Part shown: piece after piece, positions 12,901 through 24,930 of the stretch | Layout: each line of letters starts with the position of its first letter | How positions within the stretch are numbered: position 1 is the stretch's first letter | Assembly (NCBI GenBank): GCA_029961685.1 | Contig: JARWKL010000008.1 | Span: forward strand, 36,269,430 to 36,333,429 | Direction: 5' to 3' | Source of the DNA: Aristolochia californica | Lineage: Eukaryota > Streptophyta > Magnoliopsida > Piperales > Aristolochiaceae | DNA length: 64,000 nucleotides | Notes under the pieces: model-generated | What the model saw: the letters and a program-made list of their open reading frames with translations, nothing else | Database searches by the model: none | What the model was told of the DNA's origin: nothing | Program-made: the position numbers and the translations under genes

Positions 12901-14042
12901 ATCAAGAAGCCAGGCAGCAACAGCCAAGGAGATGGTCCACGCGCGACAGATTTTCTTCAAAAAAGAGTCGAAACAGGAAAGTACAAGGAAGGGTTAGAGG
13001 AAAACGAACACTCAGGGGCAAATCACGTAAATTTGAGGAATTTTCTAAATACCTGATTTACCCCCGTAGCAACTGGTGGATATCGCCGCCCGTGCTCTCC
13101 AACGCGCGCTTGTACACGCTCTCGGTAAGCACACCCTCAAGAGGACATACATAGAATTATTAATTTTAAGAGGGGTAATGGGATAATTAAATTCTGTTCG
13201 TCTCGCTGAGGCGCCCAACCCACCACCTTCCTAATGCTTAATGACCTGATTCACCTATGGCGGTGGTACACGTGGCAGAATACGGGGGCATTCGGACTGG
13301 CATTCGGACTGAGGATGACGAAGGTATCCCGAAATTTGTATAGGATGGCCGTTATAATGCTGGAAAACTGGCGGGAGAAGGCAAAAAAATTTGAATTTTG
13401 ATTAAGTCGTCGGGACCACTAAGGTGACCGTTTGAAGCAGACTTGACGCCCTATAAATATGACATTCGAATTGCTTATCAAAAAATACGTTTTAGGGTTT
13501 TTCAATTGTGTCAAGTAGTCTATGAGTGTATATATCTAAGTCATTCATGGATATGTTAGTAACATTAGGAAAATGTACACTAATAGATATTTTTTTCTTT
13601 AAGTTTCGACATCTATTAATTTCATGCATTTCCCTTCAACATTGTCCTTCCAATTTTCGCCTCCCCAATTGACCCACAACCATTCATAATCGATCAATGG
13701 TGTCATATATCGACCTCATCTCTTATTTTTCACTGTAGTCCATCGGCATACCTCATCCAATGAATACAAAGTTGAAATGTAAAACACATTGTAAGAAGTA
13801 TTAGTGGCATATCTTGTAATTATATAGGCGAGTGACACTACTTATATTTTATAAGACTTTAAGTCCCTTTTTTTTTCACTTGTACAATGGTATCTATCCC
13901 TCCTCTATAAATATGAATTAAGGGAGTGTGGCTCACATAACAAGCTCTTGGTGTGTGTATGTCAAAACCCTTTCCTTTAGAGCTCGAGTTCTCCTTTGAA
14001 GCCCTCTTTTTTCCTCTTCTTCTCTTCTTCTCTTCTCCTCCT
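12901..14042. other. Intergenic stretch, no gene recognised
   Basis: The first 600 bp is less AT-rich than what follows and probably includes the distal promoter of the PHD/GNAT gene. A TATA-like CTATAAATATGA occurs near 13450 and again near 13905. The second is followed by pyrimidine-rich sequence and could belong to a decayed LTR leading into the tandem repeat, but no boundary could be fixed. Confidence 0.35.
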
Positions 14043-15008
14043 CTCGTACTCTAGCATCTCTTAGACATGAAATCCTATAATCTTTAGCATCTCTTAGACA
14101 TGAAATCCTATAATCTTATGCACATCTTAAACTAAAGATAGGTTTGTACCTCTTCATCTAGATTACCATCTTCAACCACCTTATGTGAGTGGATGTTCTT
14201 CTATTTAGTTGTGTTAACCACAACAAAGAAGGTTAGACTCATCTATAGGTGATAGGAGGATCACTAAAACTTTTTTGTTTCTTTCTCTTTGCCGCCTCAA
14301 CTTGATGGCTTGAAGAGCTTTGTCGTATATTAGATTTTATGATGTCGGAATGGCTAATAACTTGAGCAATCAATCTCTTCTCCTCCTCTCGTACTCTAAC
14401 ATCTCTTAGACATGAAATCCTATAATCTTATTCACATCTTAAACTAAAGATAGGTTTGTACCTCTTCATCTAGAATTACCATCTTCAACCACCTTATGTG
14501 AGTGGATGTTCTTCTATTTAGTTGTGTTAACCACAACAAAGAAGGTTAGACTCATCTATAGGTGATAGGAGGATCACTAAAACTTTTTTGTTTCTTTCTC
14601 TTTGCCGCCTCAACTTGATGGCTTGAAGAGCTTTGTCGTATATTAGATTTTATGATGTCGGAATGGCTAATAACTTGAGCAATCAATCTCTCCTCCTCCT
14701 CTCGTACTCTAACATCTCTTAGACATGAAATCCTATAATCTTATTCACATCTTAAACTAAAGATAGGTTTGTACCTCTTTATCTAGAATTACCATCTTCA
14801 ACCACCTTATGTGAGTGGATGTTCTTCTATTTAGTTGTGTTAACCACAAGAGAGAAGGTTAGACTCATTTTTTGGTGATAGGAGGATCACTATAACTTTT
14901 TGGTTCCTTTCTCTGTGCCGCCTCAACCCATATGGGTTGATGGCTTGAAGAGCTTTGTCGTATGTTAGATTGTGTGGTGTGGGAATGGCTAATAACTTGA
15001 ACAATTAA
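14043..15008. repeat. Three-copy tandem repeat, 313-bp unit
   Basis: Units start at 14043, 14388 and 14701, each with CTCGTACTCTA followed by CATCTCTTAGACATGAAATC. The first spacing is 345 bp because unit 1 contains a 32-bp internal duplication of the TTAGACATGAAATCC segment at about 14053-14115. Units 2 and 3 are 313 bp apart. Unit 3 is the most diverged and carries a small insertion near 14927. No coding capacity was seen. Confidence 0.9.
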
Positions 15009-15645
15009 TAATTTTTTTATAGATCAATTGATTTTTAACAATATATTATCGTTTCCTTGAGTGACATGCGCTTATATTGTTTATATGATACCTCTTGATT
15101 CTATAAGATAGTTTCTAAGTGTAATGCAAAAGTTGATGTAGTCTAGAATGTAATACCCTTCATAATCTCGTATAACTCTAAGTTGCCACACATTATTATA
15201 GGTAGATGTAACCTAGTACCACTAAAACTTGTAACATAGCATCACATTAAAGCAAAAAAGAAAATTAGTGTAATACAAGGCTCTGAGGCATAGAATGATT
15301 TTTCTTAAGAAATAATTTGCCACACTCTGAAGTTTGCATATGTGTTGATGACATGTTTCCTCTCAAGATACAATGAAGTCGTGTACAATATACATCAATT
15401 ACAGTAGAACACCCATTACCCTCAGTAAAGCAATATCTTTGAGATAGCCAGAAAATTCAAGAGAAAATTGGCAGAAATTTGTGAGTGAAATGATTGGTTT
15501 TTGGTGTGACTTGGATGAGTGGAAATGTAAAGAATAACCACTTTTATATTGGTGGTGAAGAGATTCTTTGAGTGTCCTTATGTCTCTTCAAGGATCCCAC
15601 GACTTTTAAAGAGAAATAATAAAAATAAACTGCAAAACTAGATTA
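15009..15645. other. AT-rich stretch, nothing recognised
   Basis: No open frame of note, terminal repeat or domain trace was found between the 313-bp tandem repeat and the Harbinger-like left end at 15646. Confidence 0.4.
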
Positions 15646-16985
15646 AGACCATGCTAGTGCCTCTGGTTGGAAATTTATATCCTAGGAAAAGCTTGAAATG
15701 TTTTTCGTAGGATACACATTTCCAAGAAGCCTTCAGATAAAATTCTATAAGTGTCTTACTAGGAAATTAGAAAGTTGCAAGGAAAATTAAATGGACTTAT
15801 TAGTGTTTTTTGTAGGGAAATAAATAGAAATTAATAATCAGTCACGTACATTACCATACTTATCTGATAATTTTTTAGAAAAATAAAATATCAAATACAA
15901 AATTAAAATTTTTTTTAATCTAAAAACAAATTGGAAATATTAAATCAATTGTTGTACTGTACATAATTGTCCACATTTTAGCTACTATATTGTTACAAAA
16001 ATGATTAGCTAATTCACTTTGTTCATTTCTCCTTCTTCTCCCTAATATTGAGAGTGTAGGTTGGTTAATTAGTTCCTTCAAATTATCTTCATCTTGTCCG
16101 AATTCTATATCATCCTCAATAACTTCTGCTGGTTTCTCTCATTCAATCCCTTCATCATTGAGATCTAATATCCGTATAAAATTGTGAATGAAACAACATG
16201 CAAATTATAGAGCTAGGTAAAAACATATGATCTCATCTTATACGCACATCTAAACAAATGTTCATTATACTCCAATATTAAGTGTATATGAGCCCCTCCA
16301 CCCAATCCAATTTTTTAGGCATATATATATTTTCAAAATAAATTGATATGATAACTAGGGAAATTTTTATTGCTCCTAAATCAACAACAACACTCTCATT
16401 AGTAATAATCATGGTAATATTGACACATGTATAACGATAAAATACCAATATGAAAATTCACATATATAACTATAAATTTATATACATCATTAAAACAATA
16501 TTATTTCAAAATATAAAGAGGTGATTTGATGGAGATTTGATAGAGAAAATATGAAATAAGTGTAATCAGTGAAAGCTAGTTAGGCGTAAAAAAGGCTCAA
16601 GAGGAAATGATTGATCAAGACCTAACTCCATGAAGAATTAACCTGATGGAAAAGTTGGGAAGAAATAGTTTCTATAGAACATGATATCAAATGCCCCTCA
16701 TCCATAGAAGAATTTAATTACAATAACCAAAGCATGATCTGATAAGTCGACAACAACTTGAAATAATGAAAATCTAATGTAGAGAGAGCGAGAGGAGAGA
16801 GAGGAGAGAAAAGAAAGAGAAGAGGAGAGGAGAGGAGAGGGAGTAGAGTGAGAGAGAGGTACCTGCTATATTGCATTGGAAGAGGGTGTTGAGCGGATGA
16901 AGAGGGCATCAAACGAAGGAAAGGGAGTTGACAGGCAAGATGTTTGGGGTTTTTTTAATTAGGTTGAAGTACACAAAATTCCAGC
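15646..16985. mobile_element. PIF/Harbinger-like remnant (left end and transposase trace)
   Basis: A left terminus containing GCTAGTGCC, preceded by TTA, mirrors right termini reading GGCACTAATAGGGCC followed by TAA in the downstream copies (near 18804 and 21557). A 3-bp TTA/TAA duplication is the PIF/Harbinger signature. Around 16145-16205 the minus strand reads a trace resembling the conserved LHNFIR end of PIF transposases (here FIHNFIR). The right end of this copy is removed by a deletion near 16985-17020. Confidence 0.5.
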
Positions 16986-17126
16986 ATAAAGGAGTTCAAC
17001 AGCCCTCACCTCATTTTATGAAAAGAGGAAATCTCTAAACCTTAGGGGGAAAATGAGAGAAGGAGTTCAGCAGCCCCCGCCTCATTTTCTCTTCTTCATC
17101 TTTTCCTCTCTTTTCTCTAGTTTTTC

Positions 17127-17554
17127 TGTTGATTTTCAGGACTCCATGGATTTAGCTCATGGAGATTAAAAAAAAGACACTCATTGAGAGAAAAGCAGAG
17201 GAAGAAGAGGTTATGGACTTCATGTCCTAACCCTCCCCCTGAAGCTCTATTTATAGATTAATGAAACTACCGTATTACAATAATACTCCTGAACTTAGGG
17301 TTTAGGGTTTTAACCCTGGAACTTTAATCTAATTACATCAATGCCATCTCTATGAGATGACCCTTTTTACCTTCCTACCATCATTGTATGTGGGCCTATG
17401 GGCCTTCTCCTTGATCTATGGGCCTTGAGCCCATATTATATATCTCTTGAATGTATGGTCCTTCCTTGGTCTTATAGGCTTGAGCCCATCTTCCAACACA
17501 CTTAGATATGTGAGATTTCCTCAGTCGTGTGGGCTTGGGCAATATCTTCCAACA
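17127..17554 (-). mobile_element. Solo LTR (TGTTGGAAGAT family), array unit 1
   Basis: The edges are TGTTGATTTTCAGG and TATCTTCCAACA, i.e. a TG...CA LTR in minus orientation. A perfect 5-bp duplication, TTTTC, lies at 17122-17126 and 17555-17559. It contains the paired GGGCTTGAGCCCATCTTCC motif typical of this family and a TATTTATAG element. It is related to the solo LTR at 37969-38373. Confidence 0.9.
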
Positions 17555-18137
17555 TTTTCCTTCAATTTTCTTCATGGGCCTACATGGCTAAACTTTCAAA
17601 CTTGGTCAAAGGAAACTGAATCCATCATAATCAATAAAACTATGAGATCTGATTTGTTTTCATCGTTCAATTTATGTTTTGAGTATCAGATTTTCTTCTG
17701 TAAGTTTTTTATGATTGTCTCATTTAATTACTAGGAGGTGTACATTACTTATTGCAATCTAATACTGGGTAAGATGTCAAATCCGTAATTGTTTTATCCC
17801 TCTAACTTGTGAAGCAATTGAGATTTGATGATTTGTTGTGTCAGGAATTATTAGATCTTAAGAAGAACGTTGGCCTAAGTTAAATGCAGCCGCTTGTGCT
17901 TGTGTTTTTAGTTTCATTGATCTCTCCAATTCTTAAGATTGCCGCTAGATTAAACCATTAGCGCTTGTCATGGGTTGTTTAGTAGTTAGGGTTAATTGGA
18001 TCGCTTATTTTCTAATTTACTACAACTAAGGAGAGATAAGAAGATAGTTCCAATGGTGAGTACTCAAGTGTAAATTGATATATGCTTGCATCAATGATCA
18101 GTTGTGAAATTCCGATGGTGGATGTTGACATAGACCA

Positions 18138-18804
18138 AGGATTTGATGGAGATTTGGAGGAGAAAATATGAAATAAGTGTAGTCGGGGAAAGTTAGTTAG
18201 GCATAAAAAAAGGTTCAAGAGGAAATTGATCAAGACCTAACTCCATGAAGAATTAACCCGATGGAAACGTTGGGAAGAAATAGTTTCTATTAAACATGAT
18301 ATCAAATGCCTCTCTTCCATAAAAGAATTTAATTACAATAACCAAAGCATGATCTGATAAGTCGACAACAACTCGAAATAATGAAAATCTAGCATAGAGA
18401 GAGTGAGAGGAGAGAGAAAGAAGAGAAAAGAAAGACAAGAGGAGAGGAGAGGAGAGGGAGGAGAGTGAGAGAGAGGTACCTTCTATATTGCATTGGAAGA
18501 GGGCATCTAGGGGAGGAAGAGGGCGTCGAGCGGATGAAGAGGGCATCAAACGGAGGAAAGGGTGATGAGAGGCAAGATGTTTGGGAGTTTTTTAATTAGG
18601 TTGAAATGAACAAAATTCCAGCATATGATTTTTTGGCATGTCTTAGCTGAAAAATCTTACCTAGAAAATTTTATGATTTCCTTGCTAAGAATTTTTATCG
18701 AGATACATATTTCCAGGAAACATGAGGGCACTAACTGTCCCTGAAAACGCATTTCTACTAGATATGCATTTCTAGCATTATTGGAAAAAGGCACTAACAG
18801 GGCG
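18138..18804. mobile_element. Harbinger-like 3' fragment, array unit 2
   Basis: Duplicate of the right part of the Harbinger-like element. It ends in GGCACTAACAGGGC followed by TAA, matching the left terminus at 15646 in inverse orientation. It includes the purine-rich tract at about 18400-18480. A minus-strand frame beginning MMPSSSARRPLP occurs here and, altered, in the other units; it may be a remnant of the accessory ORF of such elements. Confidence 0.5.
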
Positions 18805-19110
18805 TAACTAAAAATAGTTTAATTAATAACCACAACCATTTTATTTAAAAATCTACTTTAAAATTTAGAAATTCAAATTGTAAAAAAAAACCATGTTACA
18901 TTATTTTAATCATTTTAACCGCAATCCCTCCTAAGTGATTAAAATAATTATTTCTACCCATCTATCATAATAATATTGTTATGCATAAGAAAACATTTAT
19001 TTTGGATTACACCTTCTCTTAGCATGAGTACCATAAAGTATTGTGAAAGTCACTAGTTGCATATAACATTAAACAAGGTACTCTTAGAGACAAACCGGTT
19101 GAACTACACA

Positions 19111-19133
19111 AAAACAAAAACAAAAACAAAAAC
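19111..19133. repeat. (CAAAAA)n microsatellite
   Basis: About four CAAAAA units in array unit 2. Unit 3 has a shorter version near 21835-21846. Confidence 0.8.
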
Positions 19134-19701
19134 AATATTTTGATCCAATGAGGAACTTTGGTTCAACACTTTTATGGTCATGTGTTGTCCTTGTTTCTTA
19201 AATAATCCAAAGAGTAAACCATGAACTCCCTCAAACTTTTATGTTTAATGAGAAATTTCTAATATGTATTGCTTCTAATCTAGTTGTTGCCAAGGCAATA
19301 AATTCAAATTCTATAATTGAATGAGAGACACAAGTTTGCTTCTTACAAGTTGATGAGAATGCAAAATGTCATATTTTTCTCCCTTAATGATTAGGCTTTA
19401 TAATTATTTGGTGCCTAAATATAGTTATTATTGTTATATTTTGATTTAGGATGCAAATGGAGGCAGTAAGTGCAAAACGAAGTTAATTGGATGATTTTGG
19501 ATAGTTTCAAAATTGCTTCGTGATCTGGGCATAACTCTCTCATCTGAGCTCTGATTGAGATGATTCAAGATGATATGGAACGCCAAGAAAAAGTTATACA
19601 ACATTTATGTTTTGAATTTGGAGAGATACTAGTTGTATCTAGGTCAAAATTTGGCTTGAAATCGTGACATGTGCATTGTGACGTCCTGGAATGAAAGAAA
19701 A

Positions 19702-19733
<32 letters not shown>
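19702..19733. repeat. 32-nt homopolymer G run
   Basis: An uninterrupted run of 32 G in array unit 2. Unit 3 has only a mixed G-rich segment with 7-8 consecutive G at the same place (about 22417-22430), so the run expanded after duplication or is an assembly artefact. Confidence 0.9.
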
Positions 19734-19736
<3 letters not shown>

Positions 19737-19848
19737 TTTGAAAAGAGGAAAATCCTAAAGCTTAGGGGAAAAAAGAGAGAAGCAGTTCGGCAACCCCCAC
19801 CTCATTTTCTCTTCTCCATCTTTTCCTCTCTCTTTTCTGTAGTTTTTC

Positions 19849-20277
19849 TATTGATTTTCAAGACTCCATGGATTTAGCTCAAGGAGAAAAAGAGAGAGAC
19901 ACAAATTGAGAGAAAACCAGAGGAAGAAGAGGTTATGGACTTCATGTCCAAACTCTCCCCCTAAAGCTCTATTTATAGATTAATGAAACTACTGTATTAC
20001 AATAATACCCTTGAACTTAAGGTTTAGGGTTTTAACCCTAGAACTTTAACCTAATTACATCAATGCCATCTCTATGAGATGACCCTTTATTTACCATCCT
20101 ACCATCATTGTATGTGCTCCTATAGGTCTTCTCCTTGATTTGTGGGCCTTGAGCCGTCTTATATATCTCTAGGATGTATGGGCCTTCCTTGGTCTTATAG
20201 GCTTGAGCCCATCTTCCAACACACTTAGATATGTGGGATTTCCTTAGTCGTGTGGGCTTGGGCACTATCTTCCAACA
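19849..20277 (-). mobile_element. Solo LTR (TGTTGGAAGAT family), array unit 2
   Basis: Same family, orientation and position as the solo LTR at 17127-17554, with the same TTTTC duplication (19844-19848 and 20278-20282). The left edge has decayed to TATTGATTTT. Shared flanks show that it was copied with the array unit, not inserted independently. Confidence 0.9.
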
Positions 20278-20870
20278 TTTTCCTTCAATTTTCTTCATGG
20301 GCCTACGTGGCTAAAATTTTAGATGTGGTCAAAGGAAACTGAAGCCATTAGAATCAATAAAACTATGAGATCTTATTTGTTTTCATCATTCAATTTAGTT
20401 GTTGAGTATCAGATGTTCTTCTGTAATTTTTTTCATGATAGTCTCGTTTAATCACAAGGAGGCCTACTAGTTTATTACTCGTTGCAATCTACTGTTGGGT
20501 TAGATGTCAAATCCGTAATTGTTTGATCCCTCTAACTTGTGAATCAATTGAGATTTGATGATTTGTTGTGTCAGGAATTATTAGATCTTAAGAATAACGT
20601 TGGACTAAATTAACTGCAACCGCTAGTGGTTGTGTTTTTAGTTTCATTGATCTCTCTAATTCTTAAGGTTGTTGCTAGATTAAACCTTTAGCGCTTGTCT
20701 TGGATTGTTTAGTAGTTAGGGTTAATTGGATCGTTTGTTTTCTAATTAACTACAACAAAGGAGAGATAGGAAGATAGTTCCAATGGTGAATACTCAAGTG
20801 CAAATTGATATATGCTTGCATCGATGATCAGTTGTGAAATTTTGATGGTGGTTGTTGACTTAGACCAAGG

Positions 20871-21557
20871 ATTTGATGGAGATTTGGTAGAGAAAATATG
20901 AAATAAGTGTACGCGGGGAAACCTAGTTAGGCATAAAAAAGGTTCAAGAGGAAATTGATCGAGACCTAACTCCATGAAGAATTAACCTGATGGAAACGTT
21001 GGGAAGAAATAGTTTCTATAAAACACGATATCAAATGCCTCTCTTCCATAGAAGAATTTAATTACAATAACCAAAGCATGATCTGATAAGTCGACAACAA
21101 CTCGAAATAATGAAAATCTAGAGTAGAGAGAGCAAGAGGAGAAAGAGGAGAGAAAAGAATGAGAAGAGGAGAGGAGAGAAAAGAATGAGAAGAGAGAGGA
21201 GAGGAGAGGGGGGAGAGTGAGAGAGAGGTACCTGCTATATTGCATTGGAAGAGGGCGTCTAGTGGAGGAAGACGGTGTCGAGCGGATGAAGAGGGCATCA
21301 AACGGAAGAAAGTGTGTTGAGAGGCAAAATGTTTGGGGTTTTTTTTAATTAGGTTGAAGTAAACAAAATTCCAGCATATGGTTTTTTTGCATGTCTTAGC
21401 TGTAAAATCTTACCTAGAAAATTTTATGATTTCCCTGGTAAAAATTTTTAACTAGATACATGTTTCCAAGAAACATGAGGGCACTAACGGTCCCTGAAAA
21501 TGTATTTCTATTAGACATGTTTTTCAAGCATTCTTGGAAAAAGGCACTAATAGGGCC
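20871..21557. mobile_element. Harbinger-like 3' fragment, array unit 3
   Basis: Third copy of the Harbinger-like right part, ending GGCACTAATAGGGCC then TAA. It carries an enlarged purine-rich tract with an internal duplication of AGAAAAGAATGAGAAGA near 21152-21192. Confidence 0.5.
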
Positions 21558-22062
21558 TAACTAAAAATAGTTCTATTAATAACCACAACCATTTTATTTA
21601 AAATGCTACTGTAAAATTTAGAAATTCAAATTGTAAAAAATGTTACATTATTTTAATCATTTTAACCGCAATTCACCCAAAGTGATTAAAATAATTATTT
21701 CTACCCATCAATCATAATATGTATTTTGAATTAAACCTTCTCTTAGCATAAGTACCATAAAGTATTGTGAAAGTCACTAGTTGCATATAACATTAAACTA
21801 GGTACTCTTACAGACAAACCAATTGAACTACACAAAAACAAAAACAATATTTTGATCTAATGAGGAACTTTGGTTCAACACTTTTATTGTCATGTGTCGT
21901 TCTTGTTTCTTAAACAATCCCAAGAGTAAACCTTGAACTCCCTCGAACTTTTATGTTTAATGAGAAATTTCTAATATGTTTTGCTTCTAATCCAGTTGCT
22001 GCCAAGGCAATAAATTCAAATTCTATAATTGAATGAGAGACACAAGTTTGCTTCTTACAAGT

Positions 22063-23289
22063 TGATGAGAATGCAAAATGTCATATTTTTCTCCCTTAAT
22101 GATTAGGCTTTATAATTATTTGGTGCCTAAATATAGTTATTATTGTTATATTTTGATTTAGGATGCAAATGGAGGCAATCAGTGCAAAACGAAGTTAATT
22201 GGGCGATTCTGGATAGTTTCAAAATTGCTTCATAATCTAGGCATAACACTCTCATCCGAGCTCTGATTGACATGATTCAAGATGATATCAAACGACAAGA
22301 AAAATTTATACAACGTTTATGTTTTGAATTTGGAGAGATACTATCTATATCTAGGTCAAAATACGGCTTGAAGTCGTGCCATGTGCACTGTGACATCCTA
22401 GAACGATAGAAAAGGAGAGGGAGGGGGGGGATGAAAAGTTGAAAACCCTAAACCTTCGGGGAAAAAGGAGAGGAGTTCCATAGACCCCACCTCATTTTCT
22501 CTTCTCCATCTTTCCTCTCTCTTTTCTCTAGTTTTACCTTCAATTTTCTTCATGACCTTGCGTGGCTAAACTTTTAGACTTGGCCAAATGAAACTGAAGC
22601 CATTAGAATCAATAAAACTGTGAGATCTTATTTGTTTTCATCGTTTAATTTATGTTTTGAATATCAGATGTTCTTCTATAATATTTTTCATGATTGTCTA
22701 GTTTAACCACTAGGAGGCCTACTAGTTTATTACTCGTTTCAATCTACTTCTAAGTTAGATGACAAATCCATAATTGTTTGATCTCTCTAACTTGTGAAGC
22801 AGTTGAGATTTGATGATTTGCTGACTCAAGAATTATTAAATCTTAAGAAGAACACTGGACTAAATTAAATGCAGCCACTTGTGTTTGTGCTGTTTAGATT
22901 CATCGATCTCTCTAATTCTTAAGGCTACTGCTAGATTAAACCTTTAGCGCTTGTCTTGGGTTATTTTGTAGTTAGGGTTAATTGGATCGCTTGCTTTCTA
23001 ATTAACTACAACTAAGAAGAGATAGGAAGATAGTTCTAATGGCAAATACTCAAGTGTGAATTGATATATGCTTGCATTGATGAACAGTTGTGAAATTCCG
23101 ATGGTGAATGTTGACTTAGACCAAAGTTTGTTCTTTTGATTGATTTCGATCCTTTAATTTGAATTGTTTCTTAGTAGTTTTTCGTAAAAGTGTTTTCGTT
23201 ATACTCAAAACCCTCCTCATCCTTGTTCACGGAGCATAAAAATAGATAAATCACTCTTCGTGGGAACGATCATTACTTGCACTGCTACA
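22063..23289 (+). repeat. LTR-like non-coding repeat, most complete copy
   Basis: Begins TGATGAGAATGCAAAATG and ends GGGAACGATCATTACTTGCA...CTACA, a layout common to LTRs of large plant gypsy-type or non-autonomous elements. The flanking 5 bp do not match, so a solo LTR cannot be claimed. Unit 2 holds the same start at 19351. Within it, about 22532-22537 is the empty site for the solo LTR found in units 1 and 2. Confidence 0.45.
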
Positions 23290-23329
23290 TATATTTTAGG
23301 AGTATAAGTTTTATTTTATGTTGCATGCG

Positions 23330-23560
23330 ATAACACACCACAAGCCCATGAAAAAATTGCACCCTCACCTAAAGTAAAAATCCATCTAGTTGAGGACATG
23401 TGATTACCACAACTAGTCATCCAAATAACATCGGAATATCCTTCTAATAGTTTTGAATATCATTCATAAATCTGCCCTATGGTTGACATTAACTAATCTA
23501 GTATTCTTCCAATTGTTTTCCAATGTGCAACGCCAGGGTTACTAGTGTGTGTACTTATTT
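23330..23560 (-). pseudogene. Ty1/copia RNase H remnant
   Basis: On the minus strand, decayed frames read a VAHWKTIGRILD-like segment followed by YSDVIWM and GEGAIFSWACG. These correspond to copia RNase H landmarks (DHW...LRYL, GYSDANW, GGAVSWKS). Several stops and frame changes are present. It is isolated from any complete element. Confidence 0.5.
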
Positions 23561-23809
23561 TATATACAACCTATGTTGGTCTCAAGATCCTCATTGAGAA
23601 ATTGTTGATGATAAAAAATACTTTAAGTTGTGCGTGAGGTGCATTAGGTATGTCTTGCAACCCAAAAAGTTCCAAGGAAATCTTTGCAACATACTTGTTT
23701 GACTCGAAGAAGATTGTATAAGGGCCACTAATAAAGGTAAGAAGCAACAGTGCCAAAAAAGGCACCATTAAAATAGCCTACCAGCAGCCTTTGACCAGAT
23801 AGGAGAGAT

Positions 23810-24184
23810 AAAACTCTCAAGAAACCTCCATCTAGTATAGCATCCAAACACTCTAGAAGACCACTTAATACAACAAGCAAGCAAACCCATCCTTCATATT
23901 ACAATTTTAGGAAAAAAATAAATTTACTAATTGAGTGTATATTGAGTACACGGGTTCTCTATTTATAATAGAGAAAAATATAGAAATAGAGTTAAATTAA
24001 ATTGTCATGTTCTAAATACACCCAAATAAAATCTTTAAAAATTTAAAAAATAATTAAACAACTAATGCATAAATAAATAACTAATAGAGCTCAAAGACCT
24101 CTTCTATGAGATTAGTTTATGAGAGATTCATGTAAGACTCTTTTACCACTCATAACTTTCATTCATATTTGTTTGTTTAACACT
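23810..24184 (-). repeat. Candidate copia 3' LTR with adjacent polypurine tract
   Basis: On the minus strand a purine tract, GCTTGAGTGGAAG (24185-24197), is followed directly by TGTTAAACAAACAAATATG, the expected PPT/LTR junction. A TATA-like TTATAAATAGAG lies near 23965. The distal end is not fixed; the left coordinate is approximate. Confidence 0.45.
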
Positions 24185-24198
24185 TCCACTCAAGCTAA

Positions 24199-24930
24199 AG
24201 CTACTAACTTCAGCTTGCAGAGAAAAAAACTCTTGGTCTTCAATAGTTTGTCTACCTTTGCAAAATTCTTCAATGATTTTCATTCTTTCTCCTAGATACA
24301 TAAAAATATTTACCACAATTCGTGGAATTCTTTATTATAGGTTCCACAACACCTATTTCTTGTACTTCTTCTCCCCCTTAAATTGGGGATCAATCTTTCT
24401 TTATTTTAAAGAGGCTCATCTTACATAAAAATAAATATGAGAAAAGAAAACATCTCCTTTAGGCAACCAACAAGACTCCAAACACTACTCAAAGTGGTCT
24501 AAGTCTGAATAAAAAACTTCGTTCAATTTTAAAGGTGGGCAAGCCTAAAGTTAGGGCATGGAAAAGAGACAAACTTACTAGTTGAAGGTTAGCTTAGAAA
24601 AAAATCACCGCTTGGGTAAAAAATAAAAGACTTGACTCAACCTAGATGTTAGGTGCACTCCTATTCTTTTTCGGTAGTTAGTCTACATGTAATGTTCCAA
24701 CATGATGAAAAAATAACTAGATGATAATTGGAGAAATACTAGAGGTTTCATAACAAATTCTATGTGACCAGTTTTCACACATTGTAGAACCAAAAAGTAT
24801 AACATAAAAAACAACCAAAGAGTTGACCACTAAATCAAACCAGAATATGAACCACTCAAATAATCACACCACAAAAGAAACAAGTAAGACAAAAAATTTA
24901 AAACTAAATTGAGTTTTAAGATAAGGATAT
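24199..24930. other. AT-rich stretch, probably decayed retroelement interior
   Basis: It lies on the internal side of the polypurine tract at 24185 and may be the 3' interior of the same minus-strand element. No domain could be read on either strand. Confidence 0.3.

Larger units (their letters stand above)
16518..23120. repeat. Three-unit tandem array of a composite TE repeat
   Basis: Units are 16518-18137, 18138-20870 and 20871 to about 23120. Each begins inside the Harbinger-like sequence (GATTTGATGGAGATTTG), passes a purine-rich tract and the Harbinger right end, then enters an LTR-like non-coding repeat that ends near TTAGACCAA. Unit 1 lacks about 1.1 kb after AAATTCCAGCATA. Units 1 and 2 each carry an identically placed solo LTR; unit 3 does not. 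Only unit 3 continues beyond TTAGACCAA into a further 170 bp of the LTR-like repeat. Confidence 0.85.

Noticed and set aside
12888..13154. 88-codon plus-strand open frame, divergent from the PHD/GNAT gene, with basic N-terminus
   Set aside because: It lies in the promoter region, has no domain, and its composition suggests chance; no splice or expression evidence.
16718..16912. Minus-strand frame MMPSSSAQHPLP, repeated at 18253-18549 and 21062-21301
   Set aside because: Recurs only because the array unit is repeated; frames diverge and depend on a purine-rich tract. Mentioned as a possible Harbinger accessory-ORF relic only.
22063..23289. Calling this a solo LTR
   Set aside because: The flanking 5 bp (CAAGT and TATAT) do not match, and other units are truncated differently.
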